Source: Propionibacterium cyclohexanicum (GTDB taxonomy: Bacteria; Actinomycetota; Actinomycetes; Propionibacteriales; Propionibacteriaceae). Taken from it: 64,000 nucleotides of DNA. A program made the position numbers and the translations under genes. The notes under the pieces are model-generated. The model saw only the letters and a program-made list of their open reading frames with translations. It searched no databases and had not been told where the DNA came from. The stretch is from positions 62,001 to 126,000 of the forward strand of contig NZ_FOGZ01000001.1 in the NCBI RefSeq assembly GCF_900111365.1. The letters run 5' to 3'. The stretch's first letter is position 1. Each line of letters begins with the position of its first letter. This document shows positions 42,937 through 51,889 of this stretch, piece by piece.

Positions 42937-44418
42937 GTGCGTAGAGCCAAGATTATTTGTACGCTCGGGCCCGCCACGGCGACCCAAGAGCGAATGGAAG
43001 AAATGATTCGAGCGGGCCTGGACGTGGCCCGGTTCAACATGAGCCACGGCGACCATGCCGAACACGCGACCAACCTCGCCGACACCCGCGCTGCGATGAA
43101 GGCCGTCGGCAAGCGCGTCGGTCTGCTTGCCGATCTCCAGGGCCCCAAGATTCGGCTGGGGACTTTCGCCGAGGGCCAGGTCGAGCTCACATTGGGCCAG
43201 ACCTTCACCATCACCATCGACGACATCTCCGGCGACGCCCACCGCGCGTCCACCACGTACAAGGGTCTGCCCGGCGATGTCAAGCCCGGTGACACGATCC
43301 TCATCGACGATGGCAACATTGGTCTCGAAGCCGTCGAGGTGACGGACACCGATGTGGTGACCAAGGTCACCGTCCCCGGGCCGGTGAGCAACCACAAGGG
43401 CATCAACCTGCCCGGCGTGGCCGTGCGGGTTCCCGCGCTGTCCGCCAAGGACGAGGACGATCTGCGCTGGGCCCTCGCCAACGATTTCGACATGATCGCA
43501 CTGTCCTTCGTGCGCCGTGGCGCCGACATCACCCGCGTCCACGAGATCATGGATGAGGCCGGTGTCCACCTGCCGGTGATCGCCAAGCTCGAGAAGCCCC
43601 AGGCCATCGAGAACCTCGACGAGATCATCGACGCCTTCGACGGCTTCATGGTCGCCCGTGGCGATCTGGGCGTGGAGATCCCCCTCGAAGAGGTCCCGCT
43701 CATCCAGAAGACCATCGTGCGCAAGGCCCGCAAGTGGGCGAAGCCGGTCATCGTGGCCACCCAGATGCTCGACTCGATGATCAGCTCCCCGCGCCCCACC
43801 CGCGCCGAGGCCTCCGACGTCGCCAACGCCATCCTCGATGGCGCGGACGCGGTGATGCTCTCCGGCGAGACCTCGGTCGGCGCCTACCCGGTGATCACGG
43901 TGAAGACGATGGCGAAGATCGTCGAGAACACCGAGGCCCACGGACTGTCCGATATCTCCAAGATCAAGTGGGATCCGCACACCACCGGCGGCGTCATCGC
44001 CCTGGCTGCCGCCACCTCCGGTGCCCAGCTGGGTGCGAAGTACATCGTGGCCTTCACGCAGTCCGGCGACACCGCCCGCCGGATGTCGCGGCTGCGCAGC
44101 GATATCCCGTTGCTCGCCTTCACCCCTGAGGTGAAGACAGCAGCATGGCTGACGCTGTGCTGGGGCGCGCGCGTGTTCACCACCCCGGACTACAAGAGCA
44201 ACGAGGAGATGGTCACCGCCGTCAACCGTTCGCTCCAGGAACTCGGCCTCGCTGCGCCCGGCGATGTCGTCGTCATCGTCTTCGGTTCCCCGATCGGCAT
44301 GGTGGGCAAGACCAACACCATGCGCATCCACCGCCTGAAGTCACAGGATTGGGAAGAAAAGCTCGAAACGACGAAGGCCGACGAGAACAAGTCGATCGTC
44401 GCGAACGACCGGCGCTGA
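42937..44418 (+). CDS. pyk: Pyruvate kinase
   Basis: 493 aa. It catalyses PEP + ADP to pyruvate + ATP, the last step of glycolysis. RRAKIICTLGPAT, ARFNMSHGD, DLQGPKIRLG, the active-site IAKLEKPQAIENLDEI (catalytic Lys) and MVARGDLGVEIPLEEV are present, plus a C-terminal allosteric domain (TQSGDTARRMSRLR). GTG 42937 is fixed by the -10 hexamer. A hairpin follows at 44435-44470. Confidence 0.97.
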   Translation: MRRAKIICTLGPATATQERMEEMIRAGLDVARFNMSHGDHAEHATNLADTRAAMKAVGKRVGLLADLQGPKIRLGTFAEGQVELTLGQTFTITIDDISGDAHRASTTYKGLPGDVKPGDTILIDDGNIGLEAVEVTDTDVVTKVTVPGPVSNHKGINLPGVAVRVPALSAKDEDDLRWALANDFDMIALSFVRRGADITRVHEIMDEAGVHLPVIAKLEKPQAIENLDEIIDAFDGFMVARGDLGVEIPLEEVPLIQKTIVRKARKWAKPVIVATQMLDSMISSPRPTRAEASDVANAILDGADAVMLSGETSVGAYPVITVKTMAKIVENTEAHGLSDISKIKWDPHTTGGVIALAAATSGAQLGAKYIVAFTQSGDTARRMSRLRSDIPLLAFTPEVKTAAWLTLCWGARVFTTPDYKSNEEMVTAVNRSLQELGLAAPGDVVVIVFGSPIGMVGKTNTMRIHRLKSQDWEEKLETTKADENKSIVANDRR

Positions 44419-44434
44419 CACTGGCTCGATCCGG

Positions 44435-44470
44435 TTCGGCGGTAGTGGCCCAGCGGCTGCTGCCGCCGAA
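44435..44470. terminator. Hairpin between pyk and tRNA-Leu, possibly bidirectional
   Basis: An 11-bp stem TTCGGCGGTAG/CTGCCGCCGAA (one G-U pair) with a 14-nt loop begins 16 bp after the pyk stop. It lies downstream of both pyk and the convergent tRNA gene, so it could end both transcripts. Confidence 0.6.
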
Positions 44471-44486
44471 TCACGTTGTGAACCCA

Positions 44487-44512
44487 ATCGATGCCTGCGA
44501 TCGATGCCTGCG
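44487..44512. repeat. 13-bp perfect tandem duplication
   Basis: atcgatgcctgcg occurs at 44487-44499 and again at 44500-44512, in the spacer 3' of the tRNA gene. Confidence 0.85.
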
Positions 44513-44536
44513 AGTGGGGTCGTACCCACCTCCGAG

Positions 44537-44619
44537 TACCCGAGAGGGGAGTCGAACCCCTATGCCCGCAAGGACAGCGCATTTTGAGTGCGCCGCGTCT
44601 ACCATTCCGCCACTCGGGC
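44537..44619 (-). tRNA. tRNA-Leu (anticodon CAA)
   Basis: 83 nt reading from 44619 downward: acceptor stem GCCCGAG/CTCGGGT (last pair G-U), D-arm, anticodon stem GCGCA/TGCGC with loop CTCAAAA (anticodon CAA, decodes UUG). A long variable arm (GTCCTTGCGGGC) typical of class II tRNAs follows, then the T-arm GGGGTTCGACTCCCC and discriminator A. The 3' CCA is not encoded. Confidence 0.94.
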
Positions 44620-44758
44620 TGCGGGGAATATTCTGGCACAACCACGAGCCGTTTCCCAGCTGCCACGGTTCGCAGGAGGCGAGCGGGTTCCCCAGGGCGG
44701 TAAACTCCAACCCGCGTGTGGTCATGGGCCCACCGGAGAAGGCAGATGGGAAACAGAC

Positions 44759-45376
44759 ATGGTGACAGGGAAGTCCGACAACGTGGGCGCTGCGAAGAAG
44801 CTGCGCGTTGTCGTTGCAGAAGATGAGGCGCTGATCCGCCTCGACCTGGTGGAGCTGCTCGGTGACGAGGGCTACGAGGTGGTGGGTCAGGCCGGCGACG
44901 GCCAGGCGGCGGTCCAGCTTGCGAAGGAGCTGGAACCCGATGTCGTCGTCCTCGACGTGAAGATGCCTGTCATGGACGGGATCACTGCAGCCGAACAGAT
45001 CGCCGGGGAACGTCTCGCTGCCGTCGTCATGCTCACCGCCTTCAGTCAGCGCGATCTGGTGGAGCAGGCCCGCGAGGCCGGTGCGATGGCCTATGTCGTG
45101 AAGCCCTTCGACGCCTCGGACGTCGTGCCGGCGATCGAGCTCGCCGTGGCCCGCTTCCAGGAGATCGTGGCCCTCGACGACGAGGTGGCCAACCTCGAGG
45201 ACAGGCTGGCCTCCCGCAAGGTCGTCGACCAGGCGAAGGGCATCCTCCAGGACAGCCTGGGGATGACCGAACCCGAGGCCTTCCGCTGGATTCAGAAGAC
45301 CGCGATGGATCTTCGCAAGTCGATGCGCGAGGTGGCCGAGGGCGTCGTCGACCACGAGCGAGTGAAGAAGAACTGA
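44759..45376 (+). CDS. pdtaR: ANTAR-domain response regulator
   Basis: 205 aa. The receiver domain has VVAEDEALIRLDL (acidic pocket), LDVKMP (phospho-acceptor Asp), MLTAFSQRD and VVKPFD (Lys). The C-terminal ANTAR domain (~145-200, LEDRLASRKVVDQAKGILQ...EAFRWIQKTAMDLR) binds paired hairpins in mRNA leaders and prevents termination. It is homologous and syntenic with mycobacterial PdtaR, partner of the kinase PdtaS, which is not in this window. Confidence 0.94.
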   Translation: MVTGKSDNVGAAKKLRVVVAEDEALIRLDLVELLGDEGYEVVGQAGDGQAAVQLAKELEPDVVVLDVKMPVMDGITAAEQIAGERLAAVVMLTAFSQRDLVEQAREAGAMAYVVKPFDASDVVPAIELAVARFQEIVALDDEVANLEDRLASRKVVDQAKGILQDSLGMTEPEAFRWIQKTAMDLRKSMREVAEGVVDHERVKKN

Positions 45377-45467
45377 GGCCGCCCCGCTCCGCCAAGTCCC
45401 GTGATCTGGTAAGCCACCGGGACAGAAGTTCCCCAGCCCAGCAGCTCCCGAGCCACGCGATCTGCAG

Positions 45468-45487
45468 GCCGCGCGGCAATGCGCGGC
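45468..45487 (+). terminator. Hairpin downstream of pdtaR
   Basis: GCCGCGC/GCGCGGC, a 7-bp stem with a 6-nt loop, is extended by GCA/TGC with a bulged G. It lies ~90 bp after the pdtaR stop and ~65 bp before polA, without a U-tract. Confidence 0.45.
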
Positions 45488-45538
45488 TGCCCCGCGCCGG
45501 TCTCGCCGGTTCCAGATGACGCGCCGGGCCGCACGCCC

Positions 45539-45544
45539 TAGGCT
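45539..45544 (+). promoter_or_regulatory. -10 hexamer TAGGCT, leaderless polA start
   Basis: It sits 6 nt before GTG 45551, with no ribosome-binding site. Confidence 0.55.
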
Positions 45545-45550
45545 CGTGGC

Positions 45551-48235
45551 GTGAACCAGAACGCGCGGCTGCTGCTCATCGACGGTCATTCCATGGCATT
45601 CAGGGCCTTCTTCGCCCTGCCTGCCGAGAGCTTCTCGACCTCCACGGGCCAGCACACCAATGCCGTCTACGGCTTCACCTCGATGCTCATCAATCTGCTG
45701 CGCGACGAACAGCCCAGCCATGTCGGAGTCGCCTTCGACGTCGGCCACCGCACCTTCCGGACCGCTTCGTACGAGGACTACAAGGCGACCCGCGCCGCCA
45801 CGCCACCGGAGTTCGCCGGCCAGATCGCGCTCATCAAGCAGGTCCTCGACGCGATGGGCATCGCTCACACCGAGCTGGAGGACTACGAGGGTGACGACAT
45901 CCTCGCCAGCTGGTCACGCCAGAGCGACGAGCGAGGATGGCAGGACCTCGTCGTCTCGGGGGATCGTGACAGCTTCCAGCTCGTCGACGAGAACACCACC
46001 GTCCTGTATCCCCACCGCGGGGTCTCCGATCTGGCCCGGATGACCCCCCAGGCGATCCAGGACAAGTATGGAGTGCCGCCACAGCGCTATCCCGAAATCG
46101 CCGCGCTCGTGGGCGAGACGAGCGACAATCTGCCCGGCGTGCCCGGGGTCGGGCCCAAGACCGCTGCGAAGTGGCTCGGGCAGTACGACGGCCTGGACAA
46201 TCTGCTGGCCCATGCCGACCAGGTGCGCGGCAAGGCCGGCGAGAGCCTGCGGGAACATCTCGACGATGTGCGGCGAAACCGTCGCCTCAACCGCCTCGTC
46301 ACCGACCTGCCGCTCGAGCTGGGTGTCGACGACCTGGTGCGCGGTGAGATCGACCGCGAGGCGGTGCACACCCTGTTCGATGCTCTCGAATTCCGCACCC
46401 TGCGCGAGCGCCTGTTCGCGACGCTCGCCACCGGCGAGGAGAAGCAGGCCCAGGGCGGTTTCGACCTGACCATCGACGCGCCCGCCCCCGGCGGGTTGAG
46501 GGCCTGGCTCGACGCGCACCGCAGCCGGGGCCCGGTGGGCGTGCAACCGCAGGGGCAGTGGGGTTCGGGACGCGGCGACATCACCGCTATGGGGCTCGCC
46601 ACCCTCGAGGGACCGGCGCTGGGGATCGACCTGGCACAGCTTCGCCCCGACGACGAGCGGGCACTGGCCGACTGGCTGGCCGACGCCACCATCCCCAAGG
46701 CCATGCACGACGCGAAGGGGCCGCTGCTGGCGCTGTGGGCCCGCGGCCTCGATCTGGCCGGGCTCGACAGCGACACCGAACTCGCCGCCTATCTGCTGCG
46801 CCCCGACCAGCGCAGCTATGGACTGGCCGATCTCACGCTGCGCCATCTGGGTCGCGAGTTGCGCTCCGACGACGGACAGGACGTGCCAGCTCAGCAGACG
46901 CTCGACTTCGATGCCGGGCAAGCGAGCTCGGCGACCCAGCTGGTGGTGCAGGCCCGCGCTATCGCCGAGCTGGCCGGGGCGCTCGACGAGGAACTCGACA
47001 AGACGGGTCAGCATGAGCTGCTCGAGAAGGTGGAGCTACCCCTCCAGCGGGTTCTGGCAACCATGGAACGCCGCGGGGTGGCGATCGACCTGGCGGTGCT
47101 GGAGAGTCTGCGGGCCGAGTTCGACGCGAAGGTCAGCACTGCCGAGCAGCAGGCCTACGAGAGCATCGGCCACCCGATCAATCTCGGCTCTCCCAAGCAG
47201 CTCCAGGGGGTCCTGTTCGACGAACTCGCAATGCCCCACACCAAGCGCACGAAGTCGGGCTGGACGACCGATGCGGAGGCGCTGGAAGGCCTGTTCGCCA
47301 AGACTGGGCACCCCTTCCTCGAACACCTGCTGGTGCACCGCGACGCCATCAAACTCCGCCAGATCGTCGACACCCTGCTCAAGGCCGTCGCCGACGACGG
47401 GCGCATCCACACCACCTATCTGCAGACCGTCGCCGGCACGGGCCGGATCTCCAGCACCGAACCCAATCTGCAGAACATCCCCGTGCGTACCGTGGAGGGC
47501 CGGCGGATCCGCGATGCCTTCGTCGTGGGCGAGGGATTCGAGGGTCTCATGAGCGCCGACTACTCCCAGATCGAGATGCGCGTGATGGCGGATGTCTCGG
47601 GGGACGAGGCGCTCGTGGCGGCCTTCAACTCCGGTGTCGACTTCCACACCGTAACCGCCTCCCATGTCTTCAAGATCGACCCGGAGCAGGTCAGCGCCGC
47701 GCAGCGCTCCGGGGTCAAGCAGATGAACTACGGGCTTGCCTATGGGCTGTCCGCCTACGGACTGTCCACCCGTCTTGGCGTCTCGGTGCCCGACGCGAAA
47801 GCCCTCATGGACGAGTACTTCGCCACCTTCGGGGCGGTACGCGACTATCTCAAGGGATTGGTCGAGCAGGCCCGCCGGCAGGGCTACACCGAGACCACCC
47901 TGGGACGGCGCCGTTATCTGCCCGATCTCAATTCCACCAACCGGCAGCGCCGCGAGATGGCCGAGCGGATGGCCCTCAATGCACCCATCCAGGGCAGCGC
48001 TGCCGACATCATCAAGATCGCCATGATGCGCGTCGAGGACGAGCTGCGCGCTGCCGGATTGAAGAGCCGGATGCTGCTGCAGATCCACGACGAGCTCGTC
48101 ATCGAGGTCGCCCCGGGCGAGCGCGAGCGTGTCGAGGAGCTGGTGGTGGACCAGATGTCCCATGCCGTGCACCTCAAGGTGCCCCTGGACGTCTCGGTCG
48201 GCTATGGGCCCAGCTGGAATGCCGCCGCGCACTGA
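45551..48235 (+). CDS. polA: DNA polymerase I
   Basis: 894 aa. The N-terminal 5'-3' exonuclease (LLLIDGHSMAFRAFF, ELEDYEGDDILA, VSGDRDSFQLVD, LPGVPGVGPKTA) is intact. The middle domain occupies the 3'-5' exonuclease position but lacks the DxE metal motif, so proofreading is absent, as in other actinobacterial Pol I. The polymerase domain has motif A SADYSQIEMRVMA, motif B RSGVKQMNYGLAYGLS and motif C LQIHDELVIE. It acts in Okazaki fragment processing and excision repair with the nearby uvr genes. The last 17 bp overlap the ATL gene. Confidence 0.97.
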   Translation: MNQNARLLLIDGHSMAFRAFFALPAESFSTSTGQHTNAVYGFTSMLINLLRDEQPSHVGVAFDVGHRTFRTASYEDYKATRAATPPEFAGQIALIKQVLDAMGIAHTELEDYEGDDILASWSRQSDERGWQDLVVSGDRDSFQLVDENTTVLYPHRGVSDLARMTPQAIQDKYGVPPQRYPEIAALVGETSDNLPGVPGVGPKTAAKWLGQYDGLDNLLAHADQVRGKAGESLREHLDDVRRNRRLNRLVTDLPLELGVDDLVRGEIDREAVHTLFDALEFRTLRERLFATLATGEEKQAQGGFDLTIDAPAPGGLRAWLDAHRSRGPVGVQPQGQWGSGRGDITAMGLATLEGPALGIDLAQLRPDDERALADWLADATIPKAMHDAKGPLLALWARGLDLAGLDSDTELAAYLLRPDQRSYGLADLTLRHLGRELRSDDGQDVPAQQTLDFDAGQASSATQLVVQARAIAELAGALDEELDKTGQHELLEKVELPLQRVLATMERRGVAIDLAVLESLRAEFDAKVSTAEQQAYESIGHPINLGSPKQLQGVLFDELAMPHTKRTKSGWTTDAEALEGLFAKTGHPFLEHLLVHRDAIKLRQIVDTLLKAVADDGRIHTTYLQTVAGTGRISSTEPNLQNIPVRTVEGRRIRDAFVVGEGFEGLMSADYSQIEMRVMADVSGDEALVAAFNSGVDFHTVTASHVFKIDPEQVSAAQRSGVKQMNYGLAYGLSAYGLSTRLGVSVPDAKALMDEYFATFGAVRDYLKGLVEQARRQGYTETTLGRRRYLPDLNSTNRQRREMAERMALNAPIQGSAADIIKIAMMRVEDELRAAGLKSRMLLQIHDELVIEVAPGERERVEELVVDQMSHAVHLKVPLDVSVGYGPSWNAAAH

Positions 48236-48569
48236 GCGGGACCGGCTCATCGGCGAGGTGCTGCTTGCCGTGAGCCTGGTGCCGGCGGGTCGGGTGGTCA
48301 GCTACAGCGATGTCTCCGAGCTGGTCGGCGCCCACCCGCGGCAGGTGGGCCAGATCATGGCGCACTGGGCCCATGACGTGCCCTGGTGGCGAGTCACCGA
48401 TGTCCGGAGAGGGCTCGGGCCGGTTTCCGAGGCCCGGCCGCACTGGCGGGCGGAGGGCATCGGTATCGCCGCTGACGGCTCGCGCTGCCGGTTCGCCGAC
48501 CATCATGCCGAGCTGGCGCAGTGGGCGGATGCCTTCGACCGGGCCCATGGCGAGCTCCCCCGATCGTGA
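48219..48569 (+). CDS. Alkyltransferase-like protein (ATL, MGMT DNA-binding domain)
   Basis: 116 aa related to the DNA-binding half of O6-alkylguanine-DNA methyltransferase (VVSYSDVSELVG, RQVGQIMAHW). The catalytic PCHRV is replaced by PWWRV, so it cannot accept alkyl groups. ATL proteins bind O6-alkylguanine and hand it to nucleotide excision repair, which suits the uvrB/uvrA/uvrC genes in the same block. ATG 48219 lies inside the polA 3' end (17-bp overlap), implying coupled translation. Confidence 0.85.
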   Translation: MPPRTERDRLIGEVLLAVSLVPAGRVVSYSDVSELVGAHPRQVGQIMAHWAHDVPWWRVTDVRRGLGPVSEARPHWRAEGIGIAADGSRCRFADHHAELAQWADAFDRAHGELPRS

Positions 48570-48585
48570 CCGCGCGGCCCTCGGA

Positions 48586-49263
48586 TCAGGCCGAGCGCAC
48601 CAGATCGGCGTAGTAGAGCGCGCGTGCCTTCGGCTCTCCGCCGGTCAGCGGATAGTCGGCGCACACCACGAGCACGAGCTGGGGGGCGCCGGTCTGGCTG
48701 TAGAGCACATCGGAACGCGGATCGTAGTCCTGCACCAAGACCTTCAGTGCATGGCTGAACCGGTAGCAGACGGTGTGCCCCGTGCCGTCGCTGATCCGGA
48801 TGATGTCGCCCTCGTGCAGGAGACCATTGTTCAATTCGTTGCCCAGCGCCCCGCCGTAGCGGAAGGTGTGCGCCGTGAGAATCACGTGCCCGGTCGCCGA
48901 GCCCACTGCGGGCCCCTGGTCGTACCACGCGACCGTGTGGCTGTCATTGCCCGGCGGGGTGGCGGGGGAGCCATCGGCTGCCAGGCCGAGCTGGAGCATC
49001 GGCATGGCCGGAGTGCGCCCGTCGATGGTGATCCTCGAACCGACGAGCGGATGAGGATCGGCTTCGCAACCGGCCGCAGAACTCAGCTGCGCCGCTGCCT
49101 GGGGCGCAGCAGGGGAGGCGCCCGGGGTGTAGAGCGGGAGCTGCTTCTCGTAGCTGCTCGGCAGCATCGCGTGAACCTGCCAGGCAACGAATCCCAGCGC
49201 AGCAATGAGGATGAGCGTCGCCACGGCACGCACAAATCTGCGCAACGGTCTTCCTCTCCGCAC
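48586..49263 (-). CDS. Class F sortase
   Basis: 225 aa. One N-terminal membrane helix (~10-32) is followed by an extracellular sortase domain: ILTAHTF (catalytic His), LVLVVCADY (catalytic Cys, followed by A-D-Y) and EPKARALYYADL (catalytic Arg). A second Cys pair may form a disulfide. Class F enzymes in Actinobacteria attach LPXTG-type proteins to the wall; no substrate gene is in the window. GTG 49263 is the only reasonable start, although no ribosome-binding site or -10 is evident in front of it. Confidence 0.88.
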   Translation of the reverse strand: MRRGRPLRRFVRAVATLILIAALGFVAWQVHAMLPSSYEKQLPLYTPGASPAAPQAAAQLSSAAGCEADPHPLVGSRITIDGRTPAMPMLQLGLAADGSPATPPGNDSHTVAWYDQGPAVGSATGHVILTAHTFRYGGALGNELNNGLLHEGDIIRISDGTGHTVCYRFSHALKVLVQDYDPRSDVLYSQTGAPQLVLVVCADYPLTGGEPKARALYYADLVRSA

Positions 49264-49289
49264 CAGACGTGATCGGGCAGGGCCATTCT

Positions 49290-49334
49290 GCCGGTTTCGG
49301 TTCAGCCGGTTTCGGTCGAGCCGGCTTCGGCCGA
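49290..49334. repeat. 15-bp tandem repeat, 3 copies
   Basis: Units start at 49290, 49305 and 49320 (core gccggtttcggt, last copy with two changes) in the divergent spacer between the sortase gene and rpsA. Confidence 0.8.
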
Positions 49335-49382
49335 GGTGGCCGGGTCCAGCCTAACCCGAGTCGGGAACCGTGCCCGGAGCGC

Positions 49383-49412
49383 TTGCCCAGCCCGATGCGC
49401 AAAGTCTAGTAT
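49383..49412 (+). promoter_or_regulatory. rpsA promoter (TTGCCC-N18-TAGTAT)
   Basis: The -35 TTGCCC (49383-49388) and -10 TAGTAT (49407-49412) have an 18-bp spacer. The transcript would carry a ~110-nt leader, long enough for S1 autoregulation of its own translation. Confidence 0.6.
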
Positions 49413-49531
49413 TGGATGGCATTGTGCTCGTCACATCGGACGGAGTATGTGGCGTCGACGGTGGCTTCGTGCTGCCCGGGCCGGCACTGTGCGCCACCAT
49501 ACAACTCGTCCAACATCGGAGCCCTAACTAC

Positions 49532-50980
49532 ATGACCTCCTCCATTGAGGCCTCCAACAAGGTCGCAATCGACGACATCGGAACCCCGGAAGCCTTCGAG
49601 GCTGCGGTCGATTCCACCATCAAGTACTTCAACGACGGTGACATTGTTGCCGGAACCGTCGTCAAGGTCGATCGCGACGAGGTCCTCCTCGACATCGGCT
49701 ACAAGACGGAAGGCGTCATTCCGTCCAAGGAATTGTCCATCAAGCACGATGTCGATCCCTTCGACGTCGTGAAGGTCGGGGACGAGATCGAGGCTCTCGT
49801 TCAGCAGAAAGAGGACAAGGAAGGCCGGCTCATCCTCTCCAAGAAGCGCGCTCAGTACGAGCGCGCCTGGGGCGCGATCGAGAAGGTCAAGGAAGAGGAC
49901 GGTGTCGTCACCGGTACTGTCATCGAGGTGGTCAAGGGCGGTTTGATCGTCGACATCGGCCTGCGCGGCTTCCTGCCGGCGTCCCTGGTCGAGATGCGCC
50001 GAGTGCGCGACCTGCAGCCCTATGTGGGCCAGGAACTCGAAGCCAAGATCATCGAGCTCGACAAGAACCGCAACAATGTCGTGCTCTCGCGGCGTGCCTG
50101 GCTGGAGCAGACCCAGTCCGAGACCCGGCACAACTTCCTGCAGCAACTGCAGAAGGGCCAGATCCGCAAGGGCGTCGTCTCGTCCATCGTCAACTTCGGC
50201 GCCTTCGTCGATCTCGGCGGCGTCGACGGCCTGGTGCACGTCTCCGAGCTGTCCTGGAAGCACATCGACCATCCGAGCGAAGTCGTCGAGGTCGGTCAGC
50301 CGGTCACCGTCGAGGTGCTCGACGTCGAGATGGATCGCGAGCGTGTCTCGCTGTCCCTCAAGGCCACTCAGGAAGATCCCTGGCAGGTCTTCGCCCGCAC
50401 CCACCAGATCGGTGAGATTGTGCCCGGCAAGGTCACCAAGCTCGTTCCCTTCGGCGCCTTCGTCCGCGTCGAGGAGGGTATCGAGGGCCTGGTGCACGTC
50501 TCCGAGCTGGCCGAGCGCCACGTGGAGATCCCCGAGCAGGTCGTGAGCGTCAACGACGAGGTCATGGTCAAGATCATCGACATCGACCTGGAACGCCGCC
50601 GGATCAGCCTCTCGCTGAAGCAGGCCAACGAGGGCATCGATGTGGCCGCCGAGGACTTCGATCCCTCGCTGTACGGCATGACAGCCAACTACGACGAGAA
50701 CGGCAACTACATCTACCCCGAGGGCTTCGATCCGGAGACCAACGAGTGGAAGCCGGGCTACGAGGAGCAGCAGGCTGCCTGGGAGGCCCAGTACGCCGAG
50801 GCCCAGACCCGCTGGCTCGCGCTGAAGAAGCAGGCCTCCGAGGCCGAGCAGGCAGATCAGCAGGCCGCGGTCGAGCCGACCGCCAGCTACTCTGCCGCCC
50901 CCGAGGAGCCCACCTCGGGCTCGCTGGCCTCCGACGAGGCGCTTCAGGCCCTGCGCGACCGGCTGTCCGGAAGTCACTGA
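49532..50980 (+). CDS. rpsA: 30S ribosomal protein S1
   Basis: 482 aa with four S1 RNA-binding repeats (starting about GDIVAGTVVKVDRDEVLLDIG, DGVVTGTVIEVVKGGLIVDIG, GQIRKGVVSSIVNFGAFVDLG and GEIVPGKVTKLVPFGAFVRV), each written here only in outline. An acidic, Glu/Gln-rich tail follows. It has fewer repeats than the six of E. coli S1, as usual in Actinobacteria. ATG 49532 is chosen as the conserved start (SSIEASNKVAIDDIG); the frame is open further upstream but within the leader. A strong terminator follows. Confidence 0.96.
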   Translation: MTSSIEASNKVAIDDIGTPEAFEAAVDSTIKYFNDGDIVAGTVVKVDRDEVLLDIGYKTEGVIPSKELSIKHDVDPFDVVKVGDEIEALVQQKEDKEGRLILSKKRAQYERAWGAIEKVKEEDGVVTGTVIEVVKGGLIVDIGLRGFLPASLVEMRRVRDLQPYVGQELEAKIIELDKNRNNVVLSRRAWLEQTQSETRHNFLQQLQKGQIRKGVVSSIVNFGAFVDLGGVDGLVHVSELSWKHIDHPSEVVEVGQPVTVEVLDVEMDRERVSLSLKATQEDPWQVFARTHQIGEIVPGKVTKLVPFGAFVRVEEGIEGLVHVSELAERHVEIPEQVVSVNDEVMVKIIDIDLERRRISLSLKQANEGIDVAAEDFDPSLYGMTANYDENGNYIYPEGFDPETNEWKPGYEEQQAAWEAQYAEAQTRWLALKKQASEAEQADQQAAVEPTASYSAAPEEPTSGSLASDEALQALRDRLSGSH

Positions 50981-51003
50981 GCCGCGAGCTGAGCGCATGC
51001 AGT

Positions 51004-51037
51004 GAAGGGCCCCGGGCGTATTCGTCCGGGGCCCTTC
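51004..51037 (+). terminator. Terminator after rpsA
   Basis: A perfect 12-bp stem GAAGGGCCCCGG/CCGGGGCCCTTC with a 10-nt loop begins 23 bp after the rpsA stop. Confidence 0.85.
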
Positions 51038-51109
51038 GTTCCTGGGCATCGGCCTGCTGATATTTTCACCCACATCGATCCACGTCCGCGCCGAGCCAGG
51101 AGGCCCGCA

Positions 51110-51886
51110 GTGTTGCACACCCAGTTCGTTCCGATCCTCGAGCGGGACGACGACCCGATGGATCTCATCGGCGACGGTGAGGTGGAGAAATATCCGGCAG
51201 ATCTGTTTCCGAGCCGCGCTCTCCTCGCCTTCCTGGGCGAGGCCGTCGGTGACTACGCCCACCGGCGCAAGCTGCCGGTCATCGACACCTTGGACTTCGT
51301 GGGCAATATCTATCCGGTGTACCGCGACTGTGATGAGGCCGGCGATTTCGCCCTGACGATGATGCCGGTCGGCGCGCCGGCAGCCGTCATGGTCACCGAC
51401 TTCCTGTTCCGCCACGGAGTGGCCAAGGCGATCGCTGTGGGCTCGTGCGGAGCCCTGCAGGATCTACCGGCCGGGGAGCTCCTGGTGCCGGCCAAGGCAT
51501 TGCGCGACGAGGGCACCAGCTACCACTATCTCAAGGCATCGCGCTGGCTGGATCTCGACGCGCAGCTGCGCGAGCATCTGGTGAGCGCCGTGACCAGAGC
51601 CGGCTACCGGGCCACGAGCGCCCCGGTGTGGACCAATGACGCCTTCTATCGCGAGACCTTGGCCATGATCCGCCACCGGCGTGCCGAGGGCTGCGCGATC
51701 GTCGACATGGAGTGCTCCGCGATGGCGGCCTGCGCCGCGCTGCGCGGTGCGCAGTTCGCCCAGCTCTTCTATACCGCCGACAGCCTCGCGGACCCCGCCG
51801 GTCACGACGTCCGCGATTGGGGACGCGGGTCGCGGGGCATGGCACTCGATCTCGCCCTGTCGGCGATGTCCACGATTCCTGCCTGA
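51110..51886 (+). CDS. PNP/UDP-family nucleoside phosphorylase
   Basis: 258 aa of the uridine phosphorylase/purine nucleoside phosphorylase superfamily. MMPVGAPAAVMVTDF, the AIAVGSCGALQ phosphate/ribose loop, ALRDEGTSYHYL (nucleoside contact as in uridine phosphorylase-like proteins) and VDMECSAMAAC (ribose-binding Met-Glu) are present. The substrate base cannot be decided. GTG 51110 has CCAGGAGG at an ideal distance. The next gene, coaE, starts 3 bp after its stop, so the two are probably co-transcribed. Confidence 0.85.
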   Translation: MLHTQFVPILERDDDPMDLIGDGEVEKYPADLFPSRALLAFLGEAVGDYAHRRKLPVIDTLDFVGNIYPVYRDCDEAGDFALTMMPVGAPAAVMVTDFLFRHGVAKAIAVGSCGALQDLPAGELLVPAKALRDEGTSYHYLKASRWLDLDAQLREHLVSAVTRAGYRATSAPVWTNDAFYRETLAMIRHRRAEGCAIVDMECSAMAACAALRGAQFAQLFYTADSLADPAGHDVRDWGRGSRGMALDLALSAMSTIPA

Positions 51887-51889
51887 GCG

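Noticed and set aside
45551-48235. DNA polymerase I with an inactive 3'-5' exonuclease as a novelty
   Set aside because: Loss of the DxE motif is normal for actinobacterial Pol I.
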